NCBI GenBank assembly: GCA_026707045.1
Contig: JAPOXO010000032.1
Location: 1 to 58,470 of the forward strand
Direction: 5' to 3'
Length of the DNA: 58,470 nucleotides
Origin: Gammaproteobacteria bacterium
GTDB lineage: Bacteria > Pseudomonadota > Gammaproteobacteria > Pseudomonadales > Azotimanducaceae
A model generated the notes under the pieces. The model was not told the DNA's origin and searched no databases. It was given only the letters and a program-made list of their open reading frames with translations. This document shows positions 16,000 to 25,600 of the stretch, one piece after another. The first letter of the stretch is position 1; every line of letters starts with the position of its first letter. Position numbers and translations under genes: made by a program.

Positions 16000-17573
16000 A
16001 AGTTGATATGAAGCTGCATGTAGGAACTTAGGTATTCCTCGAACGTTTGGGATTCAGAGTCTTCAAGTTTCCTTTGTCGCGCGATGGATTCTTTAGCCAT
16101 TCGGTCGAATTCGCTAGATCGCGCGTCATTTAGCGGATTACCCAAATACTCTTGCTGGTGTTCGTCGGCAAGCGAATCAATCAATCGGTAGTACGACTTC
16201 CTCTCTTTCGTCATACGGGCAAGAATCTGCGCGGAAGGAGTTTTTGAAGGATCAGTGACTTTCTGTCGCTGCGTTTCCAATGCGGATCTGTATTTTGTCG
16301 ATCCCAAACTCGAATCCATTGCGTTGCACACCGGTTCAACTTCCTTGAGTATGTCCATGGCCCATTCACGAAGACTGCGTGAAGATCCGTCGCACATCAG
16401 CATAGTGCCCGGGTCGCGACCACCTGCCACAGTCGTAGATTGGTTCTCCTGCACTTCACTCCAAGATGCAGGTGAGTCCTTATAGCCGGATTTCAGCCAT
16501 GCAAAAAGAAGCAAGGCATCTAGAAAATGAGCGGTCTCGCCATCAATTCCAGTACGAAGAAACGGATTCAAATCCAGACATCGAACTTCCAAGTATTCGA
16601 TGCCGTCTGAATTCAAGAATTGGAGAGGTCTGAGTCCACTATGCGACTTGGGCTTGGGGCGAATGGGACCGTAGCACTCTGCCTCGATCTGCAACAAAGA
16701 TGTCGAGAGTTGCTGGTGCTCCCCGTCTTCGGACTTAATCCCGATTTCTTCGTAGGCCTTGTAAGGCTCCGTGAGAGCTCTCATCATGTCCTTCGAATAT
16801 TGGCGCAAAGAGTTGTACGAAATGTAATGCGACTTCTGAGCCGAACTCTGATAGCCCAGCGAACCCTGTCTCAATGAAGTGGCATAAGGCAAGTAGAACG
16901 ACTCGCCATCCAATTCTTCCAGTTCGTGATCCGGATTCGTGGCGACAAACGATCCGCAGACAGCTGGGGAAGCACCAAACAGATATATGGGAAGCCACGC
17001 AATGCGTTGAAAGTTGCGAATTAGTGATAAATACCCACGATTTCGAAGTTCAACGCTATCTGCAACTCCTTGAACCTGTGCAAAAGACTTCCACAACTCG
17101 TCTGAAATCGAAAAGTTGTAGTGTAGTCCCGATATCGACTGCATATAGCGTCCATAGCGATTTGCCAGTCCACGTCTATAGATAGTTTTTACCTGTCCGG
17201 CATTCGATGTACCAAACTGTGCCAAAGGTATCGATGCCTCGCCTCGCAACATGCAAGGCATACTTGCAGGCCATAGCCTTTCTCCTTCAATAACGGCATA
17301 GACAAATCGGTGAATGTCGTCGAGCTCGTTCAAACATTCTTCGATGCTTGAGTGAGCTCGAGTCACAAATTCCAATTGTGACTCTGAGAAATCAGTCGTA
17401 ATGGACGGATGCGTAAGCGCCGCTCCCAATTCAGAGGGGTGCGGTTTCCTTGATAGATATCCATCACGAGTAATGCGCAATGCTTCCTTTTCTATTCCGT
17501 GTTTGACTCGTATGGAGCCGTGGTTTTCCAAAGCCAATTCCAAGACAAGAGTGAGTTCAGGATTCACGATCAA
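15996..17573 (-). CDS. gshA: Glutamate--cysteine ligase (gamma-glutamylcysteine synthetase)
   Basis: This 525-residue enzyme of the proteobacterial GshA class (E. coli 518) joins glutamate and cysteine with ATP in the first step of glutathione synthesis. The N-terminal GIEKEALRITRDGYLS (about 26-41) and TTDFSESQLEFVT (about 59-71) are typical substrate/metal-site motifs. Later landmarks include GLHYNFSIS (about 144-152), and YLEVRCLDLNPF (about 325-336). The start is uncertain: TTG at 17573 or GTG at 17567, both behind an AGGGAA-like stretch. It overlaps acpH by four bases and begins 66 bases after pckA ends. The second enzyme, gshB, is not in the window. Together with dsbB downstream it gives the operon a thiol-redox theme. 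Confidence 0.95.
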   Translation of the reverse strand: MIVNPELTLVLELALENHGSIRVKHGIEKEALRITRDGYLSRKPHPSELGAALTHPSITTDFSESQLEFVTRAHSSIEECLNELDDIHRFVYAVIEGERLWPASMPCMLRGEASIPLAQFGTSNAGQVKTIYRRGLANRYGRYMQSISGLHYNFSISDELWKSFAQVQGVADSVELRNRGYLSLIRNFQRIAWLPIYLFGASPAVCGSFVATNPDHELEELDGESFYLPYATSLRQGSLGYQSSAQKSHYISYNSLRQYSKDMMRALTEPYKAYEEIGIKSEDGEHQQLSTSLLQIEAECYGPIRPKPKSHSGLRPLQFLNSDGIEYLEVRCLDLNPFLRTGIDGETAHFLDALLLFAWLKSGYKDSPASWSEVQENQSTTVAGGRDPGTMLMCDGSSRSLREWAMDILKEVEPVCNAMDSSLGSTKYRSALETQRQKVTDPSKTPSAQILARMTKERKSYYRLIDSLADEHQQEYLGNPLNDARSSEFDRMAKESIARQRKLEDSESQTFEEYLSSYMQLHINL

Positions 17574-17639
17574 ACATTCCCTTTGGCACGAGGCAACGCC
17601 GTTGCGTTGTTGGAAGTGTGGCGCAACCGCAATAGTCGT

Positions 17640-19148
17640 CTAACGAGGACCCGCGGAAATAGTTCTTTCGCTGACGTCAAATTGCGCGAAATTTTCTTTG
17701 AATTTGGCGATTAGTGCTCGACATCCAGCATCATAATCCGTTGTATTCGGCCAGGCATTGCGCGGATTGGTGATAACGGATTCCAATCCGACGATTTTCT
17801 TGGGTATCGTGAGATTCAATTCAGGCAAGTGTTCCGTGGAAACATTCAGCAATTCCCCGGATCGAGTTGCACTAATGATTTTTCGCGTCTCGGGTATACC
17901 AATTCTTCTTCCGCTGCCGTAAGCTCCTCCGATCCATCCTGTATTAACCAAATAGACCTGGGAACTGAATGCCTTCAGCCTCTCCACAAGCAGTTCCGCA
18001 TAGACACGCGCTGGACGTGGCAGGAAAGCTGCACCGAAGCCGGCCGAAAATGTTGCTAAGTATGGCTCCTTACTACCCACGACCGTCGATCCTATTTGAG
18101 CCGTATAGCCAGACAAGAAGTGGTAAGCGGCGGCCTGCCTTGAGAGTATTGATACAGGCGGAAGCACACCACTGACATCGCACGTCAAAAAGATTATTGT
18201 GCTTGGTTCACCAGCACGATTTATGGGCACACAGGCCTTCACATTGGATCTTGGATAGCATGCCCGAGTATTCTCTGTGAGAGAAGAATCGGTGTAGTCG
18301 GGATCTCGCGTATCCGGGTCGACTACGACGTTTTCGATAATTGCGCCAAAGCGAATTGCATCGTAGATTACCGGTTCATTCTCCCGGCTCAAATTAATGC
18401 ACTTTGCATAGCACCCTCCCTCAAAATTGAAAACCGAACCCTCTCCCCAACCGTGTTCGTCGTCGCCAATCAATAAACAGTTTGGATCTGACGAAAGTGT
18501 GGTCTTGCCAGTTCCGGACAACCCGAAAAATAGAGCGACTCCCCCCGCCGAATCGACATTCGCGGAACAGTGCATGGGGAGGATCTCATCTTTCGGCAAC
18601 AAGTAGTTCATTACCGAAAACATTGCCTTCTTGAGTTCGCCCGCATATTGCAGTCCTGCGAGAAGAACCTTGCGCTCGTGCATATTGATCAAGACTGCAC
18701 ACTCTGAATTTGTGCCATCCCTATGAGGCACGCACTTGAATTCTGGAGCACTCAATATCTGCCAGACCGGCTTGTTCTTCGGATTAAAGTCTTCTGACAC
18801 GATGAATAACGATCGCGCAAACATTTGATGCCATGCATACTGTGTGCATACATGAATAGGCTGGTAATGAATCGGATGAGCTCCGACGTGCATTACTCCT
18901 CCGTAGCTCTCGCCTTCGTCCAAATAAGCACTAACCCGTGACCAAAGCGCTGAAAACTTTGCAGCATTGAACGGTTGATTGACCGATCCCCAATCGACGT
19001 TGTCGGCTGTTTCCCGATCACCGACAATGAATCTATCCTTGGGCGATCTACCTGTTCGCCGACCGGTTTGAACGGAGATTGCTCCGTTTGAAACAAGAAC
19101 TCCTTCGCCTTTTTGAACAACGTGCTCAGCAAGCGTTGCGGTTCCCAA
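17640..19148 (-). CDS. pckA: Phosphoenolpyruvate carboxykinase (ATP)
   Basis: This enzyme converts oxaloacetate and ATP to PEP and CO2, the entry step of gluconeogenesis. Hallmarks: TGRRTGRSPKDRF near the N-terminus, the kinase P-loop FFGLSGTGKTTL, the metal-binding IGDDEHGWGEG loop, and FNFEGGCYAK. The first standard start is TTG at 19148 (502 aa), without a Shine-Dalgarno. Homology of the Pseudomonas type (about 513 aa) seems to continue upstream in frame (EAAKEPRRYNGLGTATLAEH), but no ATG, GTG or TTG exists before an in-frame stop. An ATA at 19184 with AGGTG just upstream would give 514 aa, so the coordinates given may be 12 residues short. The gene lies between hslR and gshA. Confidence 0.95.
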   Translation of the reverse strand: MGTATLAEHVVQKGEGVLVSNGAISVQTGRRTGRSPKDRFIVGDRETADNVDWGSVNQPFNAAKFSALWSRVSAYLDEGESYGGVMHVGAHPIHYQPIHVCTQYAWHQMFARSLFIVSEDFNPKNKPVWQILSAPEFKCVPHRDGTNSECAVLINMHERKVLLAGLQYAGELKKAMFSVMNYLLPKDEILPMHCSANVDSAGGVALFFGLSGTGKTTLSSDPNCLLIGDDEHGWGEGSVFNFEGGCYAKCINLSRENEPVIYDAIRFGAIIENVVVDPDTRDPDYTDSSLTENTRACYPRSNVKACVPINRAGEPSTIIFLTCDVSGVLPPVSILSRQAAAYHFLSGYTAQIGSTVVGSKEPYLATFSAGFGAAFLPRPARVYAELLVERLKAFSSQVYLVNTGWIGGAYGSGRRIGIPETRKIISATRSGELLNVSTEHLPELNLTIPKKIVGLESVITNPRNAWPNTTDYDAGCRALIAKFKENFAQFDVSERTISAGPR

Positions 19149-19271
19149 TCCGTTGTATCGTCTAGGTTCTTTGGCAGCTTCTATGACAACACCTACAGCA
19201 GCTTGTAATTGTTGAGGAGTTTGCGAGGCATCTCAGTCATTTCTTGGATGTTTCCACACCTTGGATGAGCA

Positions 19272-19679
19272 CTAGCTGGCCCATCCCTTTTGCTTAAGTT
19301 GGGCGAGACGCCTACGATCCTCTCGATTTGGTTTTCCACGACGTGTACTGCGCCCGATTTGCACGACTTTCTGCTTCTCTGATTGCTCGATTCGTCTGTC
19401 TTTCGACTCTGATGTCTCTTCATATAGGGTTTGGGCCATCGTCGCCGACCCTCGTTGATCGGACACACCTTTAACGACAACACCAACGCGGTCTCGAGCG
19501 AGTGTGATTGTCAGTGCATCTCCTTCTCGGATGGAACGGGCGGGCTTTACTCTCTCGCCGTTAACGTGGACTTTACCACCTACAACCGCCTCCTTTGCCT
19601 TTGAACGGGTTTTAAAAAAACGAGCGGCCCATAGCCACTTGTCTATCCTGACTTTGTGAATTTCTACTGTCGGCTCCAC
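19272..19679 (-). CDS. hslR: Heat shock protein 15 (S4-domain ribosome-associated protein)
   Basis: This 135-residue basic protein starts with an S4 RNA-binding domain (residues about 8-70): VRIDKWLWAARFFKTRSKA, VGGKVHVNGERVKPARSIREGD. A highly charged C-terminal tail follows (RRGKPNREDRRRLAQLKQKG). Hsp15 binds free 50S subunits that carry a stuck nascent chain and helps recycle them. The length matches E. coli HslR (133). It is the first gene of the minus-strand row, 87-123 bases before pckA depending on the pckA start. In E. coli hslR and pckA are also neighbours, with hslO between; hslO is absent here. Confidence 0.93.
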   Translation of the reverse strand: MEPTVEIHKVRIDKWLWAARFFKTRSKAKEAVVGGKVHVNGERVKPARSIREGDALTITLARDRVGVVVKGVSDQRGSATMAQTLYEETSESKDRRIEQSEKQKVVQIGRSTRRGKPNREDRRRLAQLKQKGWAS

Positions 19680-19758
19680 CAGTTCTAGTCGATCCTGTGA
19701 CTTTGAACTCTCAAAACTACACTAACATCCCAAACATATACTTTCATCCACCAACAAA

Positions 19759-20316
19759 GTGGATGTAATCGTGCTACCCCAAATCCAGAATTCGCGCGTT
19801 GTGGCGCACAGCCGACTATTTAGTATTGAGCAAGTCGACTTGCGGTTTTCCAATGGTGTAGAACGAACTTTCGAGCGCATTCCAAAACGGGGTCGTGAAG
19901 GGGTCATTATCTGTGCTATCAATGACAAGCACGAATGTATTTTAGTTCGGGAATATCAAGCTGGAACACATCGCTATGAGCTTGTTCTTCCGAAGGGCCG
20001 AGTAGACGATGGAGAATCGTACGAGGAAGCAGCAAATCGCGAGCTCAAAGAGGAAGCTGGACTAGGTGCTTCGTCATTGCAATACATGAGAGAAATGACC
20101 ATTGCACCGAGTCATATGGGGTTTTCCATTCACGCGGTTCTGGCTCGCGGACTCTATCCTGAGTCGTTGAGCGGAGACGAGCCTGAGCCGCTTGAAGTCG
20201 TTGCGTGGCCTATGGATGAACTAGAGAGGTTGTTTGTCTCCGATCAATTGACCGAAGCTCGTTCGATTGCGACTTTAGCGATTGCAGGGATTCTGCTGAA
20301 GAACACTAATGATTGA
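19759..20316 (+). CDS. nudE: ADP compounds hydrolase NudE (Nudix)
   Basis: This 185-residue Nudix hydrolase should cleave ADP-containing dinucleotides such as ADP-ribose, NADH and Ap3A. The Nudix box begins at Gly80 (GRVDDGE86...R94E95LKEEAGL) and fits GX5EX7REUXEEXGU. Family-specific stretches surround it: SRLFSIEQVDLRFSNGVER, ILVREYQAGTHRYEL, APSHMGFSIHAVLARGLYP and GDEPEPLEVVAWPM. These match NudE and not the general ADP-ribose pyrophosphatase NudF. The start is GTG at 19759. The stop overlaps cysQ by eight bases, so the two are coupled. The 79 bases to divergent hslR must hold both promoters; no convincing hexamers were found. Confidence 0.93.
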   Translation: MDVIVLPQIQNSRVVAHSRLFSIEQVDLRFSNGVERTFERIPKRGREGVIICAINDKHECILVREYQAGTHRYELVLPKGRVDDGESYEEAANRELKEEAGLGASSLQYMREMTIAPSHMGFSIHAVLARGLYPESLSGDEPEPLEVVAWPMDELERLFVSDQLTEARSIATLAIAGILLKNTND

Positions 20317-21130
20317 AGACCTTGTGCAAGTTGCACGAATCGCTGGCCGAGAAATCATAAGTATCTACAACTCTAACTTCGAAATTCAGACCAAGTCCGA
20401 TCAATCTCCCGTCACAAGGGCCGACCTGACCGCACATGCTGCAATCATGCGTGAACTTCACCACCTCGATCCCTCCATTCCAGTTCTTTCGGAAGAATCT
20501 GCTTCACCTGTATTCAGCACACGAAGGTCTTGGAAGCGCTATTGGCTCGTTGATCCTCTCGACGGAACTAAAAACTTCGTTGAGAGAAACGATGAATTCA
20601 CGGTGAATATTGCGTTGATCGAAAACGGAATGCCTTTGCTTGGGGTAGTTGGAGTTCCCATACACGATTGTGTCTACACAGGAGATGTCGCAGCTGGAGT
20701 TGCAATGAAGCACATTGACGGGCACAAAGCTTCAATCAATTCAAGAAGACTGCAGACGAATTACGCAACGCTGTTAGAAAGTCGGCACAACACAACTTCA
20801 GAAAACGATCTCGTAGCTAACCATCTTGTTAGAAGGTACAGAACGTCAGTAAAACGCACACAAATGGGAAGTAGCCTAAAAATCTGTACGATCGCGGAAG
20901 GAAAAGCAGATCTTTACCTTCGAATTGGAGCCACTTCGGAATGGGACATCGCAGCTTCTTCGGCAGTACTAACGGCAGCGGGCGGAGACCTTCGATTGCT
21001 CAATGGAACACCAAAAAGATACAACCAACAAGACAGTGTTCTAAATGCTTCTTTTTTTGCCTGCGGGGACAAACCCGACTATTGGACGAGCGTGATTTGC
21101 GACGCTCTACCTGACTTGAGCTCGTTATAG
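20309..21130 (+). CDS. cysQ: 3'(2'),5'-bisphosphate nucleotidase
   Basis: This 273-residue enzyme of the inositol-monophosphatase fold removes the 3'-phosphate from PAP, a by-product of sulfate assimilation that inhibits other enzymes. Metal-site motifs are intact: ILSEES-type PVLSEESA near residues 56-63, VDPLDGTKNFVERNDEF near 76-92, and SEWDIAASSAV near the C-terminus (about 212-222). Motif wording fits CysQ better than SuhB. It overlaps nudE by eight bases. The pairing of NudE and CysQ, two nucleotide housekeeping enzymes, is common in gammaproteobacteria. A gap of 63 bases separates it from the ketopantoate reductase gene in the same direction. Confidence 0.92.
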   Translation: MIEDLVQVARIAGREIISIYNSNFEIQTKSDQSPVTRADLTAHAAIMRELHHLDPSIPVLSEESASPVFSTRRSWKRYWLVDPLDGTKNFVERNDEFTVNIALIENGMPLLGVVGVPIHDCVYTGDVAAGVAMKHIDGHKASINSRRLQTNYATLLESRHNTTSENDLVANHLVRRYRTSVKRTQMGSSLKICTIAEGKADLYLRIGATSEWDIAASSAVLTAAGGDLRLLNGTPKRYNQQDSVLNASFFACGDKPDYWTSVICDALPDLSSL

Positions 21131-21193
21131 TTTGAAAGAGTATCGCCTTGCTGACATTCGATCTGCCAACTTCAAGGAAGTGTTTGAACAACG

Positions 21194-22162
21194 ATGCGAT
21201 TTGTAATCTACGGTGCTGGAGGAATTGGTGGAACGATCGGTGCTAGATTGCACCTATCGGGATTCCGAGTCACTCTTATAGCACGAGGAGAACACTTTCA
21301 AATGATCCGTCGGAAGGGTCTGCGATTTGTTTCCCCGCGTCAGGACACGGTGTTGCAGATTCCAACAGTAGAACATCCGTCCGAAGTCGATTGGCAAGAA
21401 GATCACGTAGTACTTCTTTGCATGAAAGGACAGCACACGGAGGATGCGCTGGTTTCGTTGCAGCAAGAAACCTCCGACGAGACCCCTGTCGTCTGTTGTC
21501 AAAACGGGGTGGCGAACGAACGCATGGCTTTAAGACGATTTGCCAATGTTTACGGGATGTGTGTTCTGGTTCCGGCGGAACATTTGGAAGCCGGCATCGT
21601 TGTGAGTTTTGCGGACGGCACCGCTGGAGCGCTAGACATCGGCAAGTATCCTTCTGGCTTCGATCAAACCTCCGCACACATTTCCACGACTATTCGAAAG
21701 GCGGGCTATAGTTCGGTGAATGACCCAAGTGTCATGCGCCAAAAATACACCAAGTTGCTCGGAAACCTCAACAACGCCGTTCAAGCCGCATGTGGAACAA
21801 CAACTTCCAGTCTCTCCTCAGCACTCCGGAATGAAGCGCTGGCTTGCTATAAAGCCAGCAATATAGATTGGGCAAACCGCGATGAAGCACGTCAAAGACG
21901 TTTGGAGATTCGAGGCGGATCTGTACCAGGATTTCAAAGACACGGAGGATCTTCGCTACAAAGCGTCATTCGAAATACTGGAAATATAGAAGTCGACTTT
22001 CTCAACGGAGAAATTGTCCAACTTGGACGACTTCACGAGTTAGCTACCCCAGCTAACGTCGTCGTTCAACGTATTGGACATCTGGCAGTCAAAGCTGGCG
22101 AGCCCGGCACTTATTGTTCCATTCAAGAGCTTGAATCTCTTGTAGCAGAGGAGACACTTTGA
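21194..22162 (+). CDS. 2-dehydropantoate 2-reductase family protein
   Basis: This 322-residue protein begins with a Rossmann NADP site (MRFVIYGAGGIGGTIGARL, glycine pattern GxGxxG) typical of the ApbA/PanE family. The middle has the family's CQNGVANE motif near residue 98-105, with the usual Asn, and a catalytic-type lysine in RQKYTKLLGNLNNAVQA (about 182-198). The C-terminal domain carries VDFLNGEIVQLGR, as in ketopantoate reductases (EIDFLNG). The canonical member makes pantoate for coenzyme A; several paralogues act on other 2-keto acids, so the exact substrate is uncertain. It is followed after one base by thpR. Confidence 0.88.
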   Translation: MRFVIYGAGGIGGTIGARLHLSGFRVTLIARGEHFQMIRRKGLRFVSPRQDTVLQIPTVEHPSEVDWQEDHVVLLCMKGQHTEDALVSLQQETSDETPVVCCQNGVANERMALRRFANVYGMCVLVPAEHLEAGIVVSFADGTAGALDIGKYPSGFDQTSAHISTTIRKAGYSSVNDPSVMRQKYTKLLGNLNNAVQAACGTTTSSLSSALRNEALACYKASNIDWANRDEARQRRLEIRGGSVPGFQRHGGSSLQSVIRNTGNIEVDFLNGEIVQLGRLHELATPANVVVQRIGHLAVKAGEPGTYCSIQELESLVAEETL

Positions 22163-22163
22163 G

Positions 22164-22613
22164 GTGCGGTGCTTTATCGGTATTTTTCTGCCGCGCGAGA
22201 TTCAGCAGGCCATCCATAAATTGCGTCCTAATCTGCCAGATATAAGGTGGACCAGGCCGGAGCGTTATCACATCACGTTGAGGTTTGTTTCGGATCTCGC
22301 TCCTCTAGCAATCCCCACGATGCTGCAAGAGACACGAAAAATGTCTGCGCCACTGCCAATTTCATGCCGAGCTACTGTACTGGACGGATTTCCCAATCGA
22401 CGCAGAGCTCGAGTTGTAATTGTGCGAGTGGATAGTGATGGTTTACTTGAATCAATAGTGGGAGACAAGAATTTTCAATCCCACGTGACCATTGGTTACG
22501 CGCGCAAGAAGCCTCTGGCAATCCCCGCTACAAATGTGGACATTGCATTCGAAGCACAGGAAGCTGTGCTTGTTGAATCTCAAGATGGAGAGTACCGGGT
22601 CAGATCTGCGTGA
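22164..22613 (+). CDS. thpR: RNA 2',3'-cyclic phosphodiesterase (2H/LigT family)
   Basis: This 149-residue protein of the 2H phosphoesterase superfamily has a GTG start one base after the previous stop. The N-terminus MRCFIGIFLPREIQQAI and WTRPERYHITLRFVSD are typical ThpR. The two catalytic HxT motifs are His36-Ile-Thr38 and His107-Val-Thr109 (HVTIGYARKK). Family members are usually about 175-190 residues, so the central part between the two motifs is shortened, yet both motifs remain. It should open 2',3'-cyclic phosphates in RNA. It converges on the haloperoxidase-like gene with a gap of 10 bases. Confidence 0.87.
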   Translation: MRCFIGIFLPREIQQAIHKLRPNLPDIRWTRPERYHITLRFVSDLAPLAIPTMLQETRKMSAPLPISCRATVLDGFPNRRRARVVIVRVDSDGLLESIVGDKNFQSHVTIGYARKKPLAIPATNVDIAFEAQEAVLVESQDGEYRVRSA

Positions 22614-22623
22614 TACTAACGCA

Positions 22624-25600
22624 CTAATCGTTCCGCGATCCAGCAAAGAACAATTCGGCTTCCGCAAATGCATCAATTCCAACTTGTCGACCGATGATTC
22701 TTCCAGGAATGTCGTCGTGCGGGGGATGAATTCCACCCCAAATCCTAGAAAGAGAACACTGATCCGCCGCGTCTTTGTACGTGGCCCATTGAAGGGTCAT
22801 TGCAGTCGAGGGACCTCGTTCAAACTTGAGGAAGTGGTTGGCCGGAATCTCGAACCTGCTCATTCCTCCTGGAAAGTACTCGCTCCCAGTTAGACGAGCG
22901 AGAATTTCAGCAGCTGCACTGGAGTATGTGGAGTGACCGGACACATAGCCCGCAAACGGGGGAGTAACGAAAGAAGGACGTTGGTACGGCCACCAATTTT
23001 CAGCACGAATCCATCCGACGCCGGCGACGTCCACACTGGCATCGTTGACAGAATCGGGACCGCGCCAAGCATAGAACTTGATTTTTCCCACATGCTCTTC
23101 TGAATCCCCTGCCAAAGGGTCATCCGAGTCGATTAGTTCGATGTAGCCATCGAGCAGTCCAATTCCCAAACTGTCGTAGGAGGCTTCGTCAGGATGTGAA
23201 CTTTGTCCTCGGTCCGACATTGCGCGAATTGCTGAAATTGGACGAACGTAGTCATACCAACCTTTTATTCCCCAAGCAGCAACTGCAGCATCATGCATTG
23301 CGCCGCCCAAAGCAAAGTACGCTTTGATATCCCATTCCAGACCATCAAGCACTGGACCAGTGCCTCCTAGTTGTTTGCTCAGATCCGGATGACTGGATAC
23401 TTCATTGAGTATTACAAACCAGTGTCCGGGCGGCGTCTCCGAATCCGGACCATCAGCCCAAAATTCTGCTAAAACTCGCGTAAAGTCTCCACGATTCACA
23501 AGCTGACTCGCATAGGCCAATCCCGTATTAGGATTGAGGTCGTGACCTAGATTGAACTCGCTTGAGAGTCCATCTTCATAAAAGGCTTTGTATTCCTCAA
23601 ATGTCTCGGGGTACGCCGAAATATTGCCGATGCTCAACGGAGAAATGTCCACTTGAACCTCGTCTTGAGGATCTAATTCTGACGACCAAACCGCAACTCG
23701 TTCGAAACCCCATCTATATTCATCTGAGCTATTTCCGCCGATGAACGGAGGCTTTCCGGGATCGTGATACACCCAATACTCCTGGCCATCGCGTTCGTAA
23801 ATCGTCAGAGTGCTTTCTTTTAACGCAAAGGACTCAACAGAGCCCCACTCTGCTCCGATGAAGGATGGTTCAGCCGAACTGGGATTGCCTGATTGATCGA
23901 TGAATTCAATCAAGGATAAAGGTTGCCAGCGATTCAGATTGACAATGTCCGGATTGCCTGGCTCTTCAGGGCGCAATGGTCCATTCACTGGTCGGTATTT
24001 GACATTGGAATAGTCCAATTGCTCATTCGCACCATCAATCATTCCCATTGCCTTGTAGCAAGAGGCAATGTGATTGCCTAGTGTTGCTGGATTGTCCAAT
24101 GTCGAACTTGCGTTCGTAACGGATTTATCGAAACCAAGAAAACTCATTAGAACATCAGCATCACGAACAATTGTGCCGCGACCTGGCGAACGGGAGAATC
24201 GATGAAGTATGAGTCTGTACGCCGCAAAACTGATGGCTTCTTCTTGCGCTTCTCTCACTTCTGTATTTGCGACCCCGCCAGAGAACTTGCAAGAATGACC
24301 AGATCGAGAGGAACCCAAGAGCCAGGGCTCTTCGACAGAAGCAAAAGCAGCCCATGCATCGTACATTGCAGCTGAAATGTGAAACAGATTCCTTGCGTGT
24401 ACAGTTGGCCGTGCGTAGTCGTTTCGAATTGACTCGAGGAGCACTTCATTCCACAACCGCGCGACGGAAGAGTCCGGACCTGTCGATGTCACTGGAAGAT
24501 AGTTGGCTGAAACTGTCACCGACTCCGTTGGCACGGTGAAGTATGTTTCTTCCGATTTCCAGTCTTCAAATATTCCTCCTCTGTTAGATGACCAATGGCT
24601 GAAAACGTAGCCTTCTCCAGGCTCTGCCGCCTCTAGCATGATTCTGGCACCCGCGTCATAGACTCCAGCGCCAGAACCATCCACAACGTGGAGATATATC
24701 TCCTCCCTAGCAGGCTGTTCGAGGACAACAGTTTGATCCACAGTAACACCTTCAATATAGGAAGTAGTACGGAATCGATCCGGCCAGATCACCTCGACCG
24801 ATTCCACACTTTCTTCGTCACCCAACCCGAAGTGAGCGACTGTCGTCCCTTGGGCGAGGTATCCCGTACCCAACTGTACTTCGTGCGTCTGCACTCCACT
24901 CTTGGATGTGATCACAATTCTTGCGCCCACGGCATGAGTGTTTCCGGTGGTACCAATCAGTTTCACCTTCAAATAGCGGTTTCCGTTGTCGTTGTCGTTC
25001 CGATAGACGGTTGGAGATTTGCGGTTATTGGCTATAAGAATGTCGATCCTGCCATCGTCGTTATAGTCCAAGCAAAGCACACCTCGACCTTGATCAATGT
25101 GGTTGATTCCTAACTTTTCTGAAGACTCTATGAACGTGCCGTTTGCGCTGCCCATATATAGAACGGACCGGTCTTCAGGAAATATGGCAGATCCATTTGT
25201 GTGAAAGAGGTCTAGCCACCCGTCGTTGTCAAAGTCTGCAAAGCAACTTCCCCAGCCCCAACCACCGTATCTCACGTATGTCTTCGAGGTCACATCTTCA
25301 TAGGTGCCCCTACCATTGGAATTCCTGTACATTCTGTTTCCGTCGTAGAGGTCTCCGTACAAGTCGGGATCTCCCCAAATGCTCGAAACGAACCAATCAA
25401 GGTCGCCGTCACGATCGAAATCTCCCACTGCAGCTCCCATCCCATTCTTGTCGGTAATATGGTCGTTGGTTATATCTTCGAACCAGCGCCCATCTACGTT
25501 GCGAAAGACTTGGCTGGAACCGAAATCGCCAGCCATGAGCAAGTCGGGATATCCGTCCGAGTCTATGTCTGCAAATGTCGGAGTGAAGGCATTTTCGGAT

